From Athripsodes cinereus (Eukaryota; Arthropoda; Insecta; Trichoptera; Leptoceridae), in NCBI GenBank assembly GCA_947579605.1, contig OX388329.1, positions 23,454,299 to 23,518,298 on the forward strand: a stretch of DNA of 64,000 nucleotides, read 5' to 3'. A program made the position numbers and the translations under genes. How positions within the stretch are numbered: the stretch's first letter is position 1; every line of letters begins with the position of its first letter. Shown here piece after piece: positions 10,657 through 22,065 of this stretch. The notes beneath the pieces are model-generated. The model was not told where the DNA came from. It ran no database searches and worked only from the letters and a program-made list of their open reading frames with translations.

Positions 10657-13600
10657 TAATTATTACTATAAGTTTGTTTGTTTGTATAGCGATTTTATAT
10701 GTTGGGATATTGACTCTTTTACCTGGTGTGGATCTCAGTGTTGGGGCGTTATAATAACGGCAAGGAGATTCTATTATACAAAAGGATTATGTTGTACTCA
10801 TAGTAAAGTGAGAGTATAACAGTTTTGAGAGTTTATATGCAAAAAGGTTGTTTAGAATATCCTTGCTTATAAATAGACCAGCAACACATTGGCTGTTGAA
10901 CGTAATATTCTGTTTAATTTTTTCATAGCGTTTGACTTACTTAATTGAATTATTGTTACATTACAAGATTATTACTTTATAGGTATTAAATATTAATACT
11001 TTTTTGAATATTATGAAGAACTGCTCATTGAAATATAATATAAATATTAATTTATTTATTTATTATTTACGGCTAATTAGCCTTTTACACAATATTTTAC
11101 ATAGGTACAATATCATTAGAAAACCTAGGTACCAAACACAAAATTAACAAATCAATATTACACACATACATCTATCATTACAATTTTAAAATAAAACAAC
11201 AGAAGGCAACCAAAATAAAATATCAATAGATAAAATTAACAGAAATTTAACAGAATCTGATAAAATTATATTTCAGCAAATAATCCACACATATTAATAT
11301 TTTAATAATATTGAGTATTTATAGTAGGAATGCATTATTTGTTCTACGATTAATTAAAAAAATAACCATTTCTTTTGACAAAACTTTGTGATCTGGAGGC
11401 GAAAAAATGCTAAATGTCATCCATATTTAGCTTTTATTCCAGGTGCTCTTGGAATTTAAATTCAATTTGATTTTTTCCTTACTATGTATTTCATTTATAG
11501 GTACTTTGTTAAATTTGAAACATTTAACTTATGTAATACAATTAATAATATATGCATTATTATTTTAAGTCATTTTAAATTTATACATCAATGGTAATGA
11601 GTGGCAGCATTGCTATCTAAAAAATGTCGGTATATTTAATTATAAAATCATTCATTATTTTCTTTAAAAATAACTCAGAAGTATTCGGTATGTTATAGAT
11701 TTCAACAAATATAGAAATTCTTGAATATAGAATTTATGTTAATTAATTTAGTTTAAATCATGAACATTTCTCTTGTAAAATATTGCTCAACATTTTCTCA
11801 ACCAAGCCAATGTTTGTCTTTGTATTCATTTTATGGACCAAAACGTCTTGAGATTTTAAACTAAGCTTATTATTATTATTATTTTACGTACCAGATTAAC
11901 GAATGAGTACACTAAGTTAATACTTGTAGGTATTAAGCGTTAGTACATATTTTAGCTCGGCTTTTGATGCTGTAATATATCTACTTAACTTGATTTTAGG
12001 CTTACCAACTGGTTTAGTCCGTGGTTCAATATTAGCATTAGATAATAAATATATAATATTAAGTTGCTAACTGTAATAATATTTTGGTGGATATTACCCC
12101 AATCGTATTACTAATTGTGTCGATGCATAATTTATTGAATTCAATTTTGAAGAAGGAAGTATGAAGATAGTAAATAAAATCACACATGGTTGATAAAACC
12201 TCTGTGTGAGTATCTCTCAAATTTACATTTTTTTTACCGACGTAGCTATGTGTATAAGAATTAACTACTTAAGATTACCTTCTTATAACTTTGGAAACCT
12301 TGCAATAGCATTATTATTCAAACGCTAGTGAAGAGAAATAAAGTGGATAAAAAAATACAGGAAATGAATACCTACCTAAATAGGGGTCCGTGGTTCGATC
12401 CCAGGTGCCGGCAAACTCCCCTTTCACGACACAAGCTTTTAGTAGCTTACTGTGAAAGGTGTATAAGGTTGTATTTGGGTTTAAAATATAAAAAAAAACA
12501 TAGACATTAAACAATCAGTTAAAAATTTAAATTATATTGAACCATGATTTTTAGGTTACATTCCAATTCCACACATCGTTTCAATATAAGGCATTATTGT
12601 CAGAAAAATGTATCGATTGGCGCAATCTTCGTGGAATAGATGAGCCAGATTCTGTTATATGCTCCCGAGATGATCAAATGCAAAAAAAAGAATTATTAGT
12701 GAATTTTACATATAATATATCATGATAAAATAATCAAATCTCAAATTTACGCTATAAAAAGATTTGTATTCTAAATTGTAACGAGCCTACTTACAATATC
12801 AACGGCTCTCCTAAAGTAAACATTATGTTGATACAAAATGTTAGAATTTTGTAGTACACATGGTTATATAGGCTTAAGGACATTAAAATTCTTCTCCGCT
12901 CTCCTTAATAATAGACATGAAGCTTTCTGAGTATATATATTTCTGAATTTGGGGGAACAAACAGTAATAATAAGATGTAGTAAGATGTACGGAGAACTAT
13001 TCGGAACACATACGTCTTAACGTGTTTCATATGATGTATTACAACGTTTTATTGTATAGTGTTATTATCATAGTAGGATAAGAGTAATAATAATATTATT
13101 TGTATGCAGTGCTTGTTTCTCAATAAGTAAATCTGTACTGCTTAATTCGCAATAATAACGGCTCTAAAATAGAACTTTAGATCTACGACTCGTACTCATT
13201 ATGCTAATTTATTACGAGTGCTTTCTAGTATCAACTTAATAATACTAAATAGGAACACTGTATATTATCATTATTGTCATAGGGTGCGTAAGTGGAGAAG
13301 AAAATTTTATATAAGGTTTATTTCTCTATATTATTATTTGTATACTACTTTATGGCAATTACATGCTATGAAAATACTCGCCGAGATTCAATTTATTATG
13401 TCATCAATCGCGAATTCTTCTAGTAATATAACCAGTAGACCAATGAATTTAATACTTTAATTTTTTTTTATAAATTAATAAATAATTAAAAATTAAGTGA
13501 GTGCTGATAAACCACTCTGTTTCACATATTTACGCGAATTGTAACGTCATAGCTTCGAAATGTTCAAAACATTTTTGCGAGTTTTCAACATCATTATATT

Positions 13601-14391
13601 AGGTTACATAATTATGTCAATTTTACACATGAAACAATAATAAATTAGGCTTACAAAAGACAGCGTCATCTTGCTTGATAGTGCCCTGGGTGAGAGTGTG
13701 CCCAGCATGAGATACTAATACTTTAGTATGCTAGAACAATACCTATATATGAAACTGTCATTGAGGTTTATTTTGACAGTTCGCACACAAATCGTCTGGT
13801 TAAAATCGTTACCAACGATTTGTTTGCGAAAAGTTAATATTATAGATTCGTAGTAATGAATCGTTTGTACTATCTCTGGTCCTAATCTGATAGTACGTAC
13901 CAATGAAATTTCGTTAGTATTTTTCGCAGTGTTGAATTTGCATATTCAAAGTAATATTTTGAAAAACAATAAAAAAGAAAATGATTTAGAAACGTGTTTT
14001 ATGTAATTCAGTAAAATGACAATGACAAACTTTGTAACACAAAGACGTGTGATTTTCATTCAAATTGAATATCATTCATCTCATACATATTCATATTAAA
14101 TAAATAATAATTTCCATTACGTTTTACCTGTATGGTGAAAATAATGATACGAACAAAAGGATTACAACATTATATTATATATTAATTCACACTAACATTG
14201 TTTAAACAGGCATCACACTAAGCAATAATCTCCGCATAAAATATTTTTCAGTCCAATTGTTTACATTAATTTCACCTATATTTTTTTTTTAATTAAAAAA
14301 TCTAACTTACTTTATAAAGTCTTGTGTATTAATCATGATCCCAATATATATTCTATGCTCAACAGATGTCGAACATGACAGTTTGAAATAG
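10657..14391. other. Gene-free DNA with minor repeat traces
   Basis: No gene is seen. At 12380-12480 (+) a B-box-like word GGTTCGATCCC sits in a GC-rich patch, probably the truncated head of a tRNA-derived SINE. At 13780-13830 a hairpin has 16-bp arms (TTCGCACACAAATCGT, one mismatch) around a 19-bp loop. Confidence 0.4.
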
Positions 14392-14475
14392 GAATTGGTG
14401 GGATTGGTGAACGTACTATGGGTGAAGTGCACTTAAACCAGCCTAAGCCGATTCGTAAGCATCGGGACACCTTTC
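14392..14475 (+). repeat. Dispersed repeat copy, unclassified family
   Basis: Carries GGATTGGTGAACGTAC, then AACCAGCCTAAGCCGATTCG, then AAGCATCGGGACAC. Related copies are at 525-620 (+), 37078-37150 (-) and 45005-45165 (-). Four copies in 64 kb on both strands show a mobile, non-coding family. The class is not recognised. Confidence 0.6.
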
Positions 14476-15757
14476 CTGTTTCATACAAAAGGGAGTTTGC
14501 ACAGTCTGTTTGTTTGTGCGGATGAGGTGTCTGTTGGGTAATTTTCTTAATATCTTCACTCTCGCAGGTGTGAAAATCCAGCTAAATGCGAAAACTTCGT
14601 TTAACATATATATATATGTTGTTGATAAGCAATAATACTTTAATAAAGTTTTGTCATTCTTCTAAAGTAAATTCATTATTTTATTCTATGCTTTGTAGTA
14701 GATATGTTTGTCGCGTCGGTAGCGTGCCATTGCTATTAGTTCTAAGCAATGAAAGTCATTATGAAAACCTCCCGCAGTTTAATTAGCATTGAATGAAGTA
14801 TGTATAAATTGTACCTATTATGTATGTGGTAAAGAAATAAACATTTACACTCATTACTGTTTTATTGTCATCTAAGCACATAAATAAGGCAAATATGAAA
14901 GGAACAACAACAATAATAGACATTATATTAGCAAGCTGATTAATGTCATGTTGTATATATTCTCTTTGATTTAATGAAACATAAAGTTATTAAATCCAAA
15001 GTATTGTTTCAATTTAGGTATTTATTATTTTAAGCCTCATTAGATACTGTCGCAATTAAGTATAGGTACAAAACATAAAATAATTTTATCAACATACCAT
15101 TAGTCAAACATTTTGATAATTTAGAAGATTTTTGTATAATAATTAATATACCATACACTTTTTCAGATTATTTACTTTGACTGTTACTTTGGTTGCTGAT
15201 GTATTAAAATAATTGACAAAATATCGGGAGTTTGATATGTTTTTTTTTCTTGTATTGATTGAGATAGTAACCTATTTGATGTTTAGTTATTATTTTTAAC
15301 TTAATTTCATAGTTATAAAACATTTAAATCATAACTTAACTTTCTTTGTAGCATCGTCCCCAACTCTCTATTAGTTCTGAAGTTACTGCATTCAATCTCC
15401 ATTCTAACTAAGCTTTAGAAGATATATAATTGCAGTAGGAACAAGACGACAAATTTCCGTATACTTTAAAAATAATTTAACATCTTACAATAATTGATAG
15501 ATATAAAAAATTAAATGGCACCCTTGAAGTAATGTTATGATGAGTAAACTGCGCTCTACACATTGCTTGTTTATTAAATAAATAGATACAGTTTGGTAAC
15601 TGTTAATATATTCTCAGAGTCTTTGTTTCAGGCTCTGCTAAGAATAGTAGTCATAATCACATTATTATTATGAAATCATATAGTACACAATACGTACCAT
15701 TTGCCTTTCTTGTTTTGTAACCCTGTCACCATACCGTAGTTAAGTACGAACCTACCA
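14476..15757. other. AT-rich DNA, nothing recognised
   Basis: No gene or bounded repeat is recognised. Confidence 0.4.
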
Positions 15758-16020
15758 TATCGTCGTTGCATATTCAAAAAGGGATATGTGAATTTATAAA
15801 TGTTTCGACATTTCTAGAATAAACTACTTATAATAACATCATAAACATTTTATAAAGTGATTCTTAGTATCAAATATTCAGTAGATACTTAAGAATAATA
15901 TCACATGCCAATAAAAAGTCCAAACAATAATTTTATTGCCCTAATAAACAGTTTAAAGAGTATACCTACCTAAATAAAAAAAATTCGCACATACCTCTTT
16001 TTGAATATGCAACGACGATA
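15758..16020. mobile_element. MITE with ~40-bp terminal inverted repeats
   Basis: The left end TATCGTCGTTGCATATTC, followed by AAAAAGGGATATGTG.., is matched in reverse complement at 15980-16020, with a few mismatches. The ~180-bp interior is AT-rich and non-coding. The terminal TATCG and CGATA leave a TA target duplication possible but not certain. Confidence 0.75.
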
Positions 16021-17254
16021 TTTTATTTAGTGTATTAACGTTGCATTGTATGGAAGCTTTTGTTATGTGTACTTATTACAATATGTAAGGTATGCTTATT
16101 ACTATTATTAGTAAAAATATATATCAGTTTCTATGTGTACACGTTGTAATTATATTGCTACACTAATACCAAAAGTAGAACAATGAAAGTGAAGATAATT
16201 TTGTTTATGGCTTATGAAAGGTTAACCGATACAATTATTTTATTCATAAAGATTAAATGTTTTATATTAAAATTATATTTTGTAAATGAACACTACCTAC
16301 ATCACATAGCAGAATTAAATTTATACACCTAGCGCAGCTCTCACAAATATCGTGTTAACCAAACTCTTTTGTCAATAACCCGGGTACTGATTTTTTTTTT
16401 AAATAAATACTATTTTTAGTTAAAATTCATTTAATGTTTGTTTTATATAAAAAGCACAAAGATGCTTCATATATTTCTTACTAGTTTACTTGAGACTCTT
16501 TCTCGAGTTCAGCATTGATCTACAAATCTCACAAGTTTTTTTTTCTCCTATTACTTAAATATCTACGTAACATTAATATGAGATCCTAATTAATGACCTT
16601 ATTTTATACTCGTACTAGATCTAAAAAAAATCTTTTGGTTTCATAGTTTGATGATAAAAGTTCATGACTATGAATAAAACATACTTGTTTATAGATACAT
16701 ATTAATGAATTTATAACAGAGAATATAGTTGAATAAATATAAATACCTCATTTAATTAAGAACAATAGGTTTATGTAGAACACACAATATATAAATTGAT
16801 AAAACACATACATTCTACCTTACAATTTTCTGCTTCAAATATTTCCTTTCTTTAAATGTTGGTATATATTTTTCAAAACGCTACCAGTTGGAATTTTTTA
16901 ATTTAAAATGTGAACAATAATGAAAAACCAGAAATATCTACATGCTTCTAAATGCGCGGTACGATGTTATGCGAAAAAATCACAATTATTTTCATACAAT
17001 AAATAGTATGATGCATTTCAGAGTAATAATTTATAACAATCAATAAGAAACGATTAACAAAGATACGATTAAAAACTTTTAAACTTAATATCTATAACAA
17101 CTTGCAAATTCATTATAATAACATATAACCGGTTTTGTTTACTGAAATCATGATACTGAAAAAAATCAACATCATATGATTATTTGGCCTTTCAACATTT
17201 GATAATTTATAAATTTTAATTAAATTTAAAACGTCTATTTTATATAGCAACTAC
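16021..17254. other. AT-rich DNA, nothing recognised
   Basis: No gene or bounded repeat is recognised. Confidence 0.4.
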
Positions 17255-17410
17255 TCCTACTATACCATCATGGCATATCCCACAAGTGGAATATCCAGCA
17301 GATCAGTTGCATGTTATAATTTAAACGTGTATGCTATCCTTTTCATGTCAACAAAGTAGTCATTTAGGACTGGTGGCAAACCTTATCGCAGAATTTAAAA
17401 TGTAAAATGT
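17255..17410 (+). repeat. Dispersed repeat related to the 70-bp minisatellite
   Basis: Carries CTATACCATCATGGC, then ATCCCACAAG, then CAGATCAGTTGCATG. A second copy at 35391-35550 has CTATACCATCACG and ACAACTGCATGTAATAAA. The words CTATACCATCACGGC, CCCACAAG and ACTGCATGTAATAAA are also the building blocks of the minisatellite at 55764-56790. The class is uncertain; a Helitron-like or other non-autonomous element is possible. Confidence 0.55.
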
Positions 17411-17808
17411 ATCTTTTATCGAACACTTATCAACTACATGATAGCCGAAAACTAAATAAAAAAAGTGCGATACCGACTCTTTACTGGGTGCTCTACGGAA
17501 AATTTAACATAGTAAATATTACATTGGGATTATTTGTTTTTAAATAGTCTTCATGTAACTTTTGCATATGAACATATTTGTCATATTATTAAAAAACAAA
17601 CTATTACCAGACTAAAGTTGGCGATGTAAGGTGGAAGTTGTGTACCGACCTATAAAAGTTATTGTATCTTCTAAATAAATAAAAAAGAAACCATTTATAA
17701 TTATAAGCTACCAAATAATTCATATTAGCAGTAAATATCATAAAATAAGTCAACAGGTACGTTCTGGTGCATAATGAAAAGTGTAGCAGGTAAATATATA
17801 TATATAAT

Positions 17809-17925
17809 AATAATAATAATAATAAACTTTATTGCACAAAATCAATATGTAAAGAAGAACAAAAAACATGGTATCACAACAATAGAATTAATAATTTTGT
17901 GCAATGGGCGAGTTTATTGCTGTAT
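17809..17925 (-). mobile_element. LINE 3' end with (ATT)n tail
   Basis: On the minus strand, TTTTGTGCAATAAAGTTTA runs into (TTA)n (plus-strand ATAATAATAATAATAATAA at about 17806-17824). A TGCAATAAAG word just before a trinucleotide tail is typical of insect CR1/Jockey-type LINE 3' ends. Only this tail is recognisable. Confidence 0.45.
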
Positions 17926-19278
17926 ATACGTGTTTTTGCATAATAGAATTCTACTTTAATACGTTTTTTATTCTGGATGAGTTTATGTACTATGAAAATT
18001 AATTACAATAATTGTTTTGCTTTGTATTTTGAAGTAAAAATATAATTTGAATGGTCTTATGTTAATTGTACCGACATTCCTAACTCTGAGTGTATAAATC
18101 ATGGGGGAATTCGATGTTGTAAGCGAAATATATTTTTTTAAACATATCATATATACCTACATACTTACTACTATCCCATAATACTAGATTTCTCTTCCCG
18201 TAATACTAAGATACTCAAGTATGTAGTATCCAGTGCCTATATCAAAAGTACATAGCTTATGTTATGTCGTATTTATGTATTTTCACAGGACTCCGCTATT
18301 TTTGACGTGTTATTACTAAACTTACGTAAGATTTTTGTACGTGTTTCGTTGTACGTGTATGGAAAAAATAAGTGGAATATTCAGCACTCGTTGCAACGGA
18401 GATAAAATATACATATATTTCTATTGTTGTTTTATTGTGGAGGAATTTCGAATAAAATAATAGGAAATTTTGTATTCTCGACGCTTTCGCTTCAGAAAGA
18501 GGGTGGACTTTGCTTTAAATGCATATCAAATATCACTAGTCGTTCTTAATTTAACTTCCTTTTTCAAACCGTAAAGTGTTTTTCAAGTTTTGTAAGCATG
18601 CAATATTTTTTTACCACAAGTTTTTATACCTACTGTGTACAGTTTTCATGTTAAAGGCAATTAAGTATTGATTTTATAAAATAATGGTTCTTTATTTATT
18701 TCGTGACTTACGTGATATCCGATACTGATTTTCAGCTCCATCTCAATATTACATTATAGACTACTTATGTAGTTGTATGTATTTACTTCTTCCTTACAAA
18801 TTACATTACAATGTTCTCTTAATAGAAGCACAATGTACCTACAGTATCTAGCTAATGAAATTACGGACCGTATGTCGGACAGACGGAGATAGATGAGAGG
18901 GAGAAGGGGAAATGAATTCCTTGAGGAATATTCCGATTTTACAGCTGATGATGGTATGAGGGAGATTTCATTGATTCACCTTCCTTAGGTCTCGGTCTAG
19001 CAACAAGTATTCAAACTTCGTAAGACTAGAGCACTTATAAACTTTACTCCCAACGTGTTCCTATGTACTTTGAAACTCTTGAAACTATACTTTGAAGTAA
19101 GTAAACTCTTTGAAAATTGATTACGGAGAAACCTGCAATTGAACTTGTGTCTCGTCTCGTTTCGTTACGATGCATCTCCAAATTGAAATAAGTCCATACC
19201 ATTGTAGATGTTTGAGTGTACATATACATAGGTAATTATAGTATGAATTAATAAAGTTTTGCGCCAATAACTAATTAA
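17926..19278. other. Probable scratch intron sequence, no features recognised
   Basis: No open frame with coding character is seen between the LINE tail and the scratch acceptor. No ATG followed by a SNAG-like MPR start was found here or anywhere upstream in the window. Confidence 0.4.
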
Positions 19279-19298
19279 TTTATTTTCTCTTTCCCCAG
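19279..19298 (+). promoter_or_regulatory. 3' splice acceptor of the scratch terminal exon
   Basis: A pyrimidine-rich tract (TTTATTTTCTCTTTCCCCAG) ends in CAG immediately before the reading frame opens. The Scratch frame stays open back to this AG, and the sequence before it turns AT-rich and non-coding. The acceptor sets an intron phase in which the first two bases of the exon complete a split codon. Confidence 0.85.
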
Positions 19299-20380
19299 GT
19301 TATGGAGGCGAAGTATCTTCAATGCATTTCACAGCATACCTACCACGAGGAGATAATGAAGAATGCACAGTTACCGTGCTCTCCTCGAATAGTTCATCAT
19401 CATATGCAACATTACAAGTCCCATCGGAAGATACCGAAGTAAGACCATTTAATCCTCCTCCCCCACCTCCGCCCACTAGGAAATCTCTTTCCATGTGCTT
19501 CACAAGCACTGGCGCAGCGTTATCCCTTCCTCCTAAGAAAAAAGATATATATCGTCCCTATTCACTTGACGACAGACCAAGATCATTAGAATACAGGGTC
19601 CCAGAGGAAGAACTTCACGCAGCTCACGCTATCTTGGATCTAAGTCAAAGCACTGCCTTCCTTCCCTTACCGCCTGAGCCACCTGCTATCCTACCCGACC
19701 TCGTTATCAATGAAAGATTACAACCATCTCCAGAGCCAGAAAAAAATGAGGAAGATTCGGGAAAAACTGCAGAGTTTCAAAATGGAAAAACCATTGCATA
19801 TACCTACGAAGCATTCTTTGTGAGCGATGGTAGATCAAAACGAAAAAATATCTCAACCATATCTAGTCCTGGAACTGAAAAAGTGATAGCAGTCGTCGAT
19901 ACAAGTAACAAGGCCAAGTATACATGCAGTGAATGTGGAAAACAATACGCAACATCGAGCAATTTATCTCGGCACAAACAGACACATCGATCACTGGACT
20001 CAGTGGCCGCGAAGAAATGTATGACCTGTGGCAAGGCGTACGTGTCGATGCCGGCTCTAGCAATGCACGTTCTTACGCACAAATTGTCACATTCGTGTGG
20101 AGTATGTGGCAAACAGTTCTCCAGACCGTGGCTATTGCAAGGTCACCTGCGCTCTCACACAGGTGAAAAGCCATACGGTTGTGCGCACTGCGGCAAGGCC
20201 TTCGCGGACCGTTCCAATTTACGAGCTCACATGCAGACGCACTCAAACGATAAGAACTTTGAATGTGAAAGATGTCACAAATCCTTCGCACTGAAGAGCT
20301 ATCTCAACAAACATCTTGAGTCTGCTTGCTTTAGAGAAGGTGAACCCGAGGAAGTGTCTCGCGAAGGTAGTTTGGCATGA
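19299..20380 (+). CDS. scrt: Scratch zinc-finger transcriptional repressor, terminal coding exon
   Basis: Seen: an open frame runs from a splice acceptor (CAG at 19296-19298) to TGA at 20378-20380. The exon enters in phase with two bases of a split codon, then reads YGGEVSS before the first Met at 19322, so that Met is probably internal and the protein is longer. Numbering from that Met (352 aa): an Ser/Pro-rich N-terminal part with a run of seven prolines at 45-51, a motif [16 protein letters not shown] at 160-175, and five zinc fingers with ligand pairs C202/C205-H218/H222, C233/C236-H249/H253, C259/C262-H275/H279, C287/C290-H303/H307 and C315/C318-H331/C336. Family knowledge: the finger order, the linker [11 protein letters not shown], the [16 protein letters not shown] linker and a last C2HC finger are diagnostic of Scratch (Snail superfamily), nuclear E-box-binding repressors of neural precursors that recruit corepressors through an N-terminal SNAG motif. 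That SNAG motif is absent here and must be in an upstream exon. All zinc ligands are intact. It is the only convincing host gene in the window. Confidence 0.96.
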
Positions 20381-21754
20381 GCGTAATATTCTGTAACTGT
20401 TTCTGCCTTGTCTATCATGTTTCTTATGCGGCCATCCCGAGACTAATTGATCTCACTTCGGCCCCTTAGGGCACTAACTACTTAAAATACCAATATACTC
20501 TTTGTACTTCGTACTTGTTCCAACTTTTCTGACTCTGCTCTTTACTTGTCACTTTTGTTGCATGGGTTGAATATTCTAGATATAAAGAAAACGCAAAACG
20601 TCCAAAACTCTCTCTGAGAGATTTAGTTTATAAACATATTGATTATGAAAATATATAAAGAAATACCTTTAGGAATTATTTAGGTTTAGAATCACAGCCG
20701 CAAATAATTGCAAAATTGTTTAGGAAAATAATCGGTATTATTCATTTGATACCCTTAATTAGCAAAATTCAAAATTTTAATTATAGGTAATGGTTTCATT
20801 ACAAGAACCCTGATTCTTTTTCTCGTAACTTTGTGTATCTTGTAACTAGTATCTTGATTGGTAAAATAATTTTATTTATGAATCTTACGTTCATGTATCT
20901 ATTATGTTTGCTTTCCTGTTAATTTATTTAAAGCTTATCAATATCAGAGTTTACCATATTAGACATAATGTAAGTCTAGGATAGGAAATAATGTATTGAA
21001 AATTGGAAAATCAGGATAATTTTGATTTTTCGATTTTAAATACACTAGTCATCGTCTAACTCTAGTCTCGTCTTTTTCATTTGTCTTTAACTAAAGACAT
21101 TTTTTATTTCTTCTAAAGGGTTCTACAACGAACTTGAGCAACGGTTCACATACAACGAATAAACTAATATAAAAATAATGTAATGTATAAAGAAACATAG
21201 GATTATAAGGGTAAAATTAAATGAAAATATATTAAACTAAATTAAGTTAAATAAATTGTATTTATTCGTAAATCCATAATGTAGAATGTCATGTTACATC
21301 TAGTCCGTATTGATATAAAAATATTTATTACAAATGAATAATAAAATTAAATTTAAATTAATAATTTAAGAATATGATAATTCTCTAGTCCAGAATTTAC
21401 GTCTTAAGAAGAGAAAAAAGAAAGAATATTTAAATTTATATTGAGAATAAATAAAAAAAAATGTATATAATGACGAGTCTGAAAAAATGATATCTTTTGT
21501 AAACCAAATTTACAAAATAATAAAATATTTTTAACCTTTTTCAGGTGTAAATGAATGATAAAATATGAAACCGAACTATAAAATTTCTCTTTGTTGAGAT
21601 TTAATTGTAATAATAATATGCTTTTAAAAATAAGTATCACATTATTTTCATCGCAATAATGAAACTTTTACATTATATTTCACTGTTTCTGTTTTATACT
21701 AATCATAATAAGATATGGGAATATTAATAATTCAATAAAACTTTAAAAAATTCC
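20381..21754 (+). other. Presumed 3' UTR and downstream flank of scratch
   Basis: No coding potential is seen. The first AATAAA after the stop is at 21158-21163, about 780 bases downstream, and several more follow between 21250 and 21440. Any could be the polyadenylation signal. The true 3' end cannot be fixed from sequence alone. Confidence 0.45.
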
Positions 21755-22065
21755 AGAAACAAACCTCCTCCATTGAGAGCATATTTATTGAGTCGATTTA
21801 TGAAGAAAGATATCTGCCTAAATAACTGACGCTATGGTGCCTATAGATTGAGTAGATGTTTATTTTGTAAAACTCCGTATTAATTTGTGTAAAAAAAATC
21901 AAATGGTTAAATTTTAACTTATCTTTAAATAATCGAGTTCCCTGTTTTCGACTATGATGTCGATGTCGTAAAAGCTGAGTGTGATTGTGAAACAGAAACG
22001 TTCAGGCAGTCAAAAACCTTGTGGACGTAAAAAACAGTTCTCTATTTGGCCAACTATCATTGATA
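21755..22065 (-). mobile_element. Decayed copy of the (GAT)n-tailed LINE
   Basis: Plus-strand CCTCCTCCATTGAGAGC matches CCTCCTCCATTCAGAGC in the good copy at 51444-52333. Then 21957-22065 matches its next blocks in order, including TTGGCCAACTATCATTG. The segment between the two blocks is diverged or replaced. No frame survives. Confidence 0.65.

Noticed and set aside
12392..12402. GGTTCGATCCC as a tRNA gene
   Set aside because: Only the B-box side is present. There is no A box at the right distance and no acceptor stem, so a SINE scrap is more likely.
19804..20294. Other frames overlapping the scratch exon
   Set aside because: All are out-of-frame shadows of the zinc-finger coding sequence.
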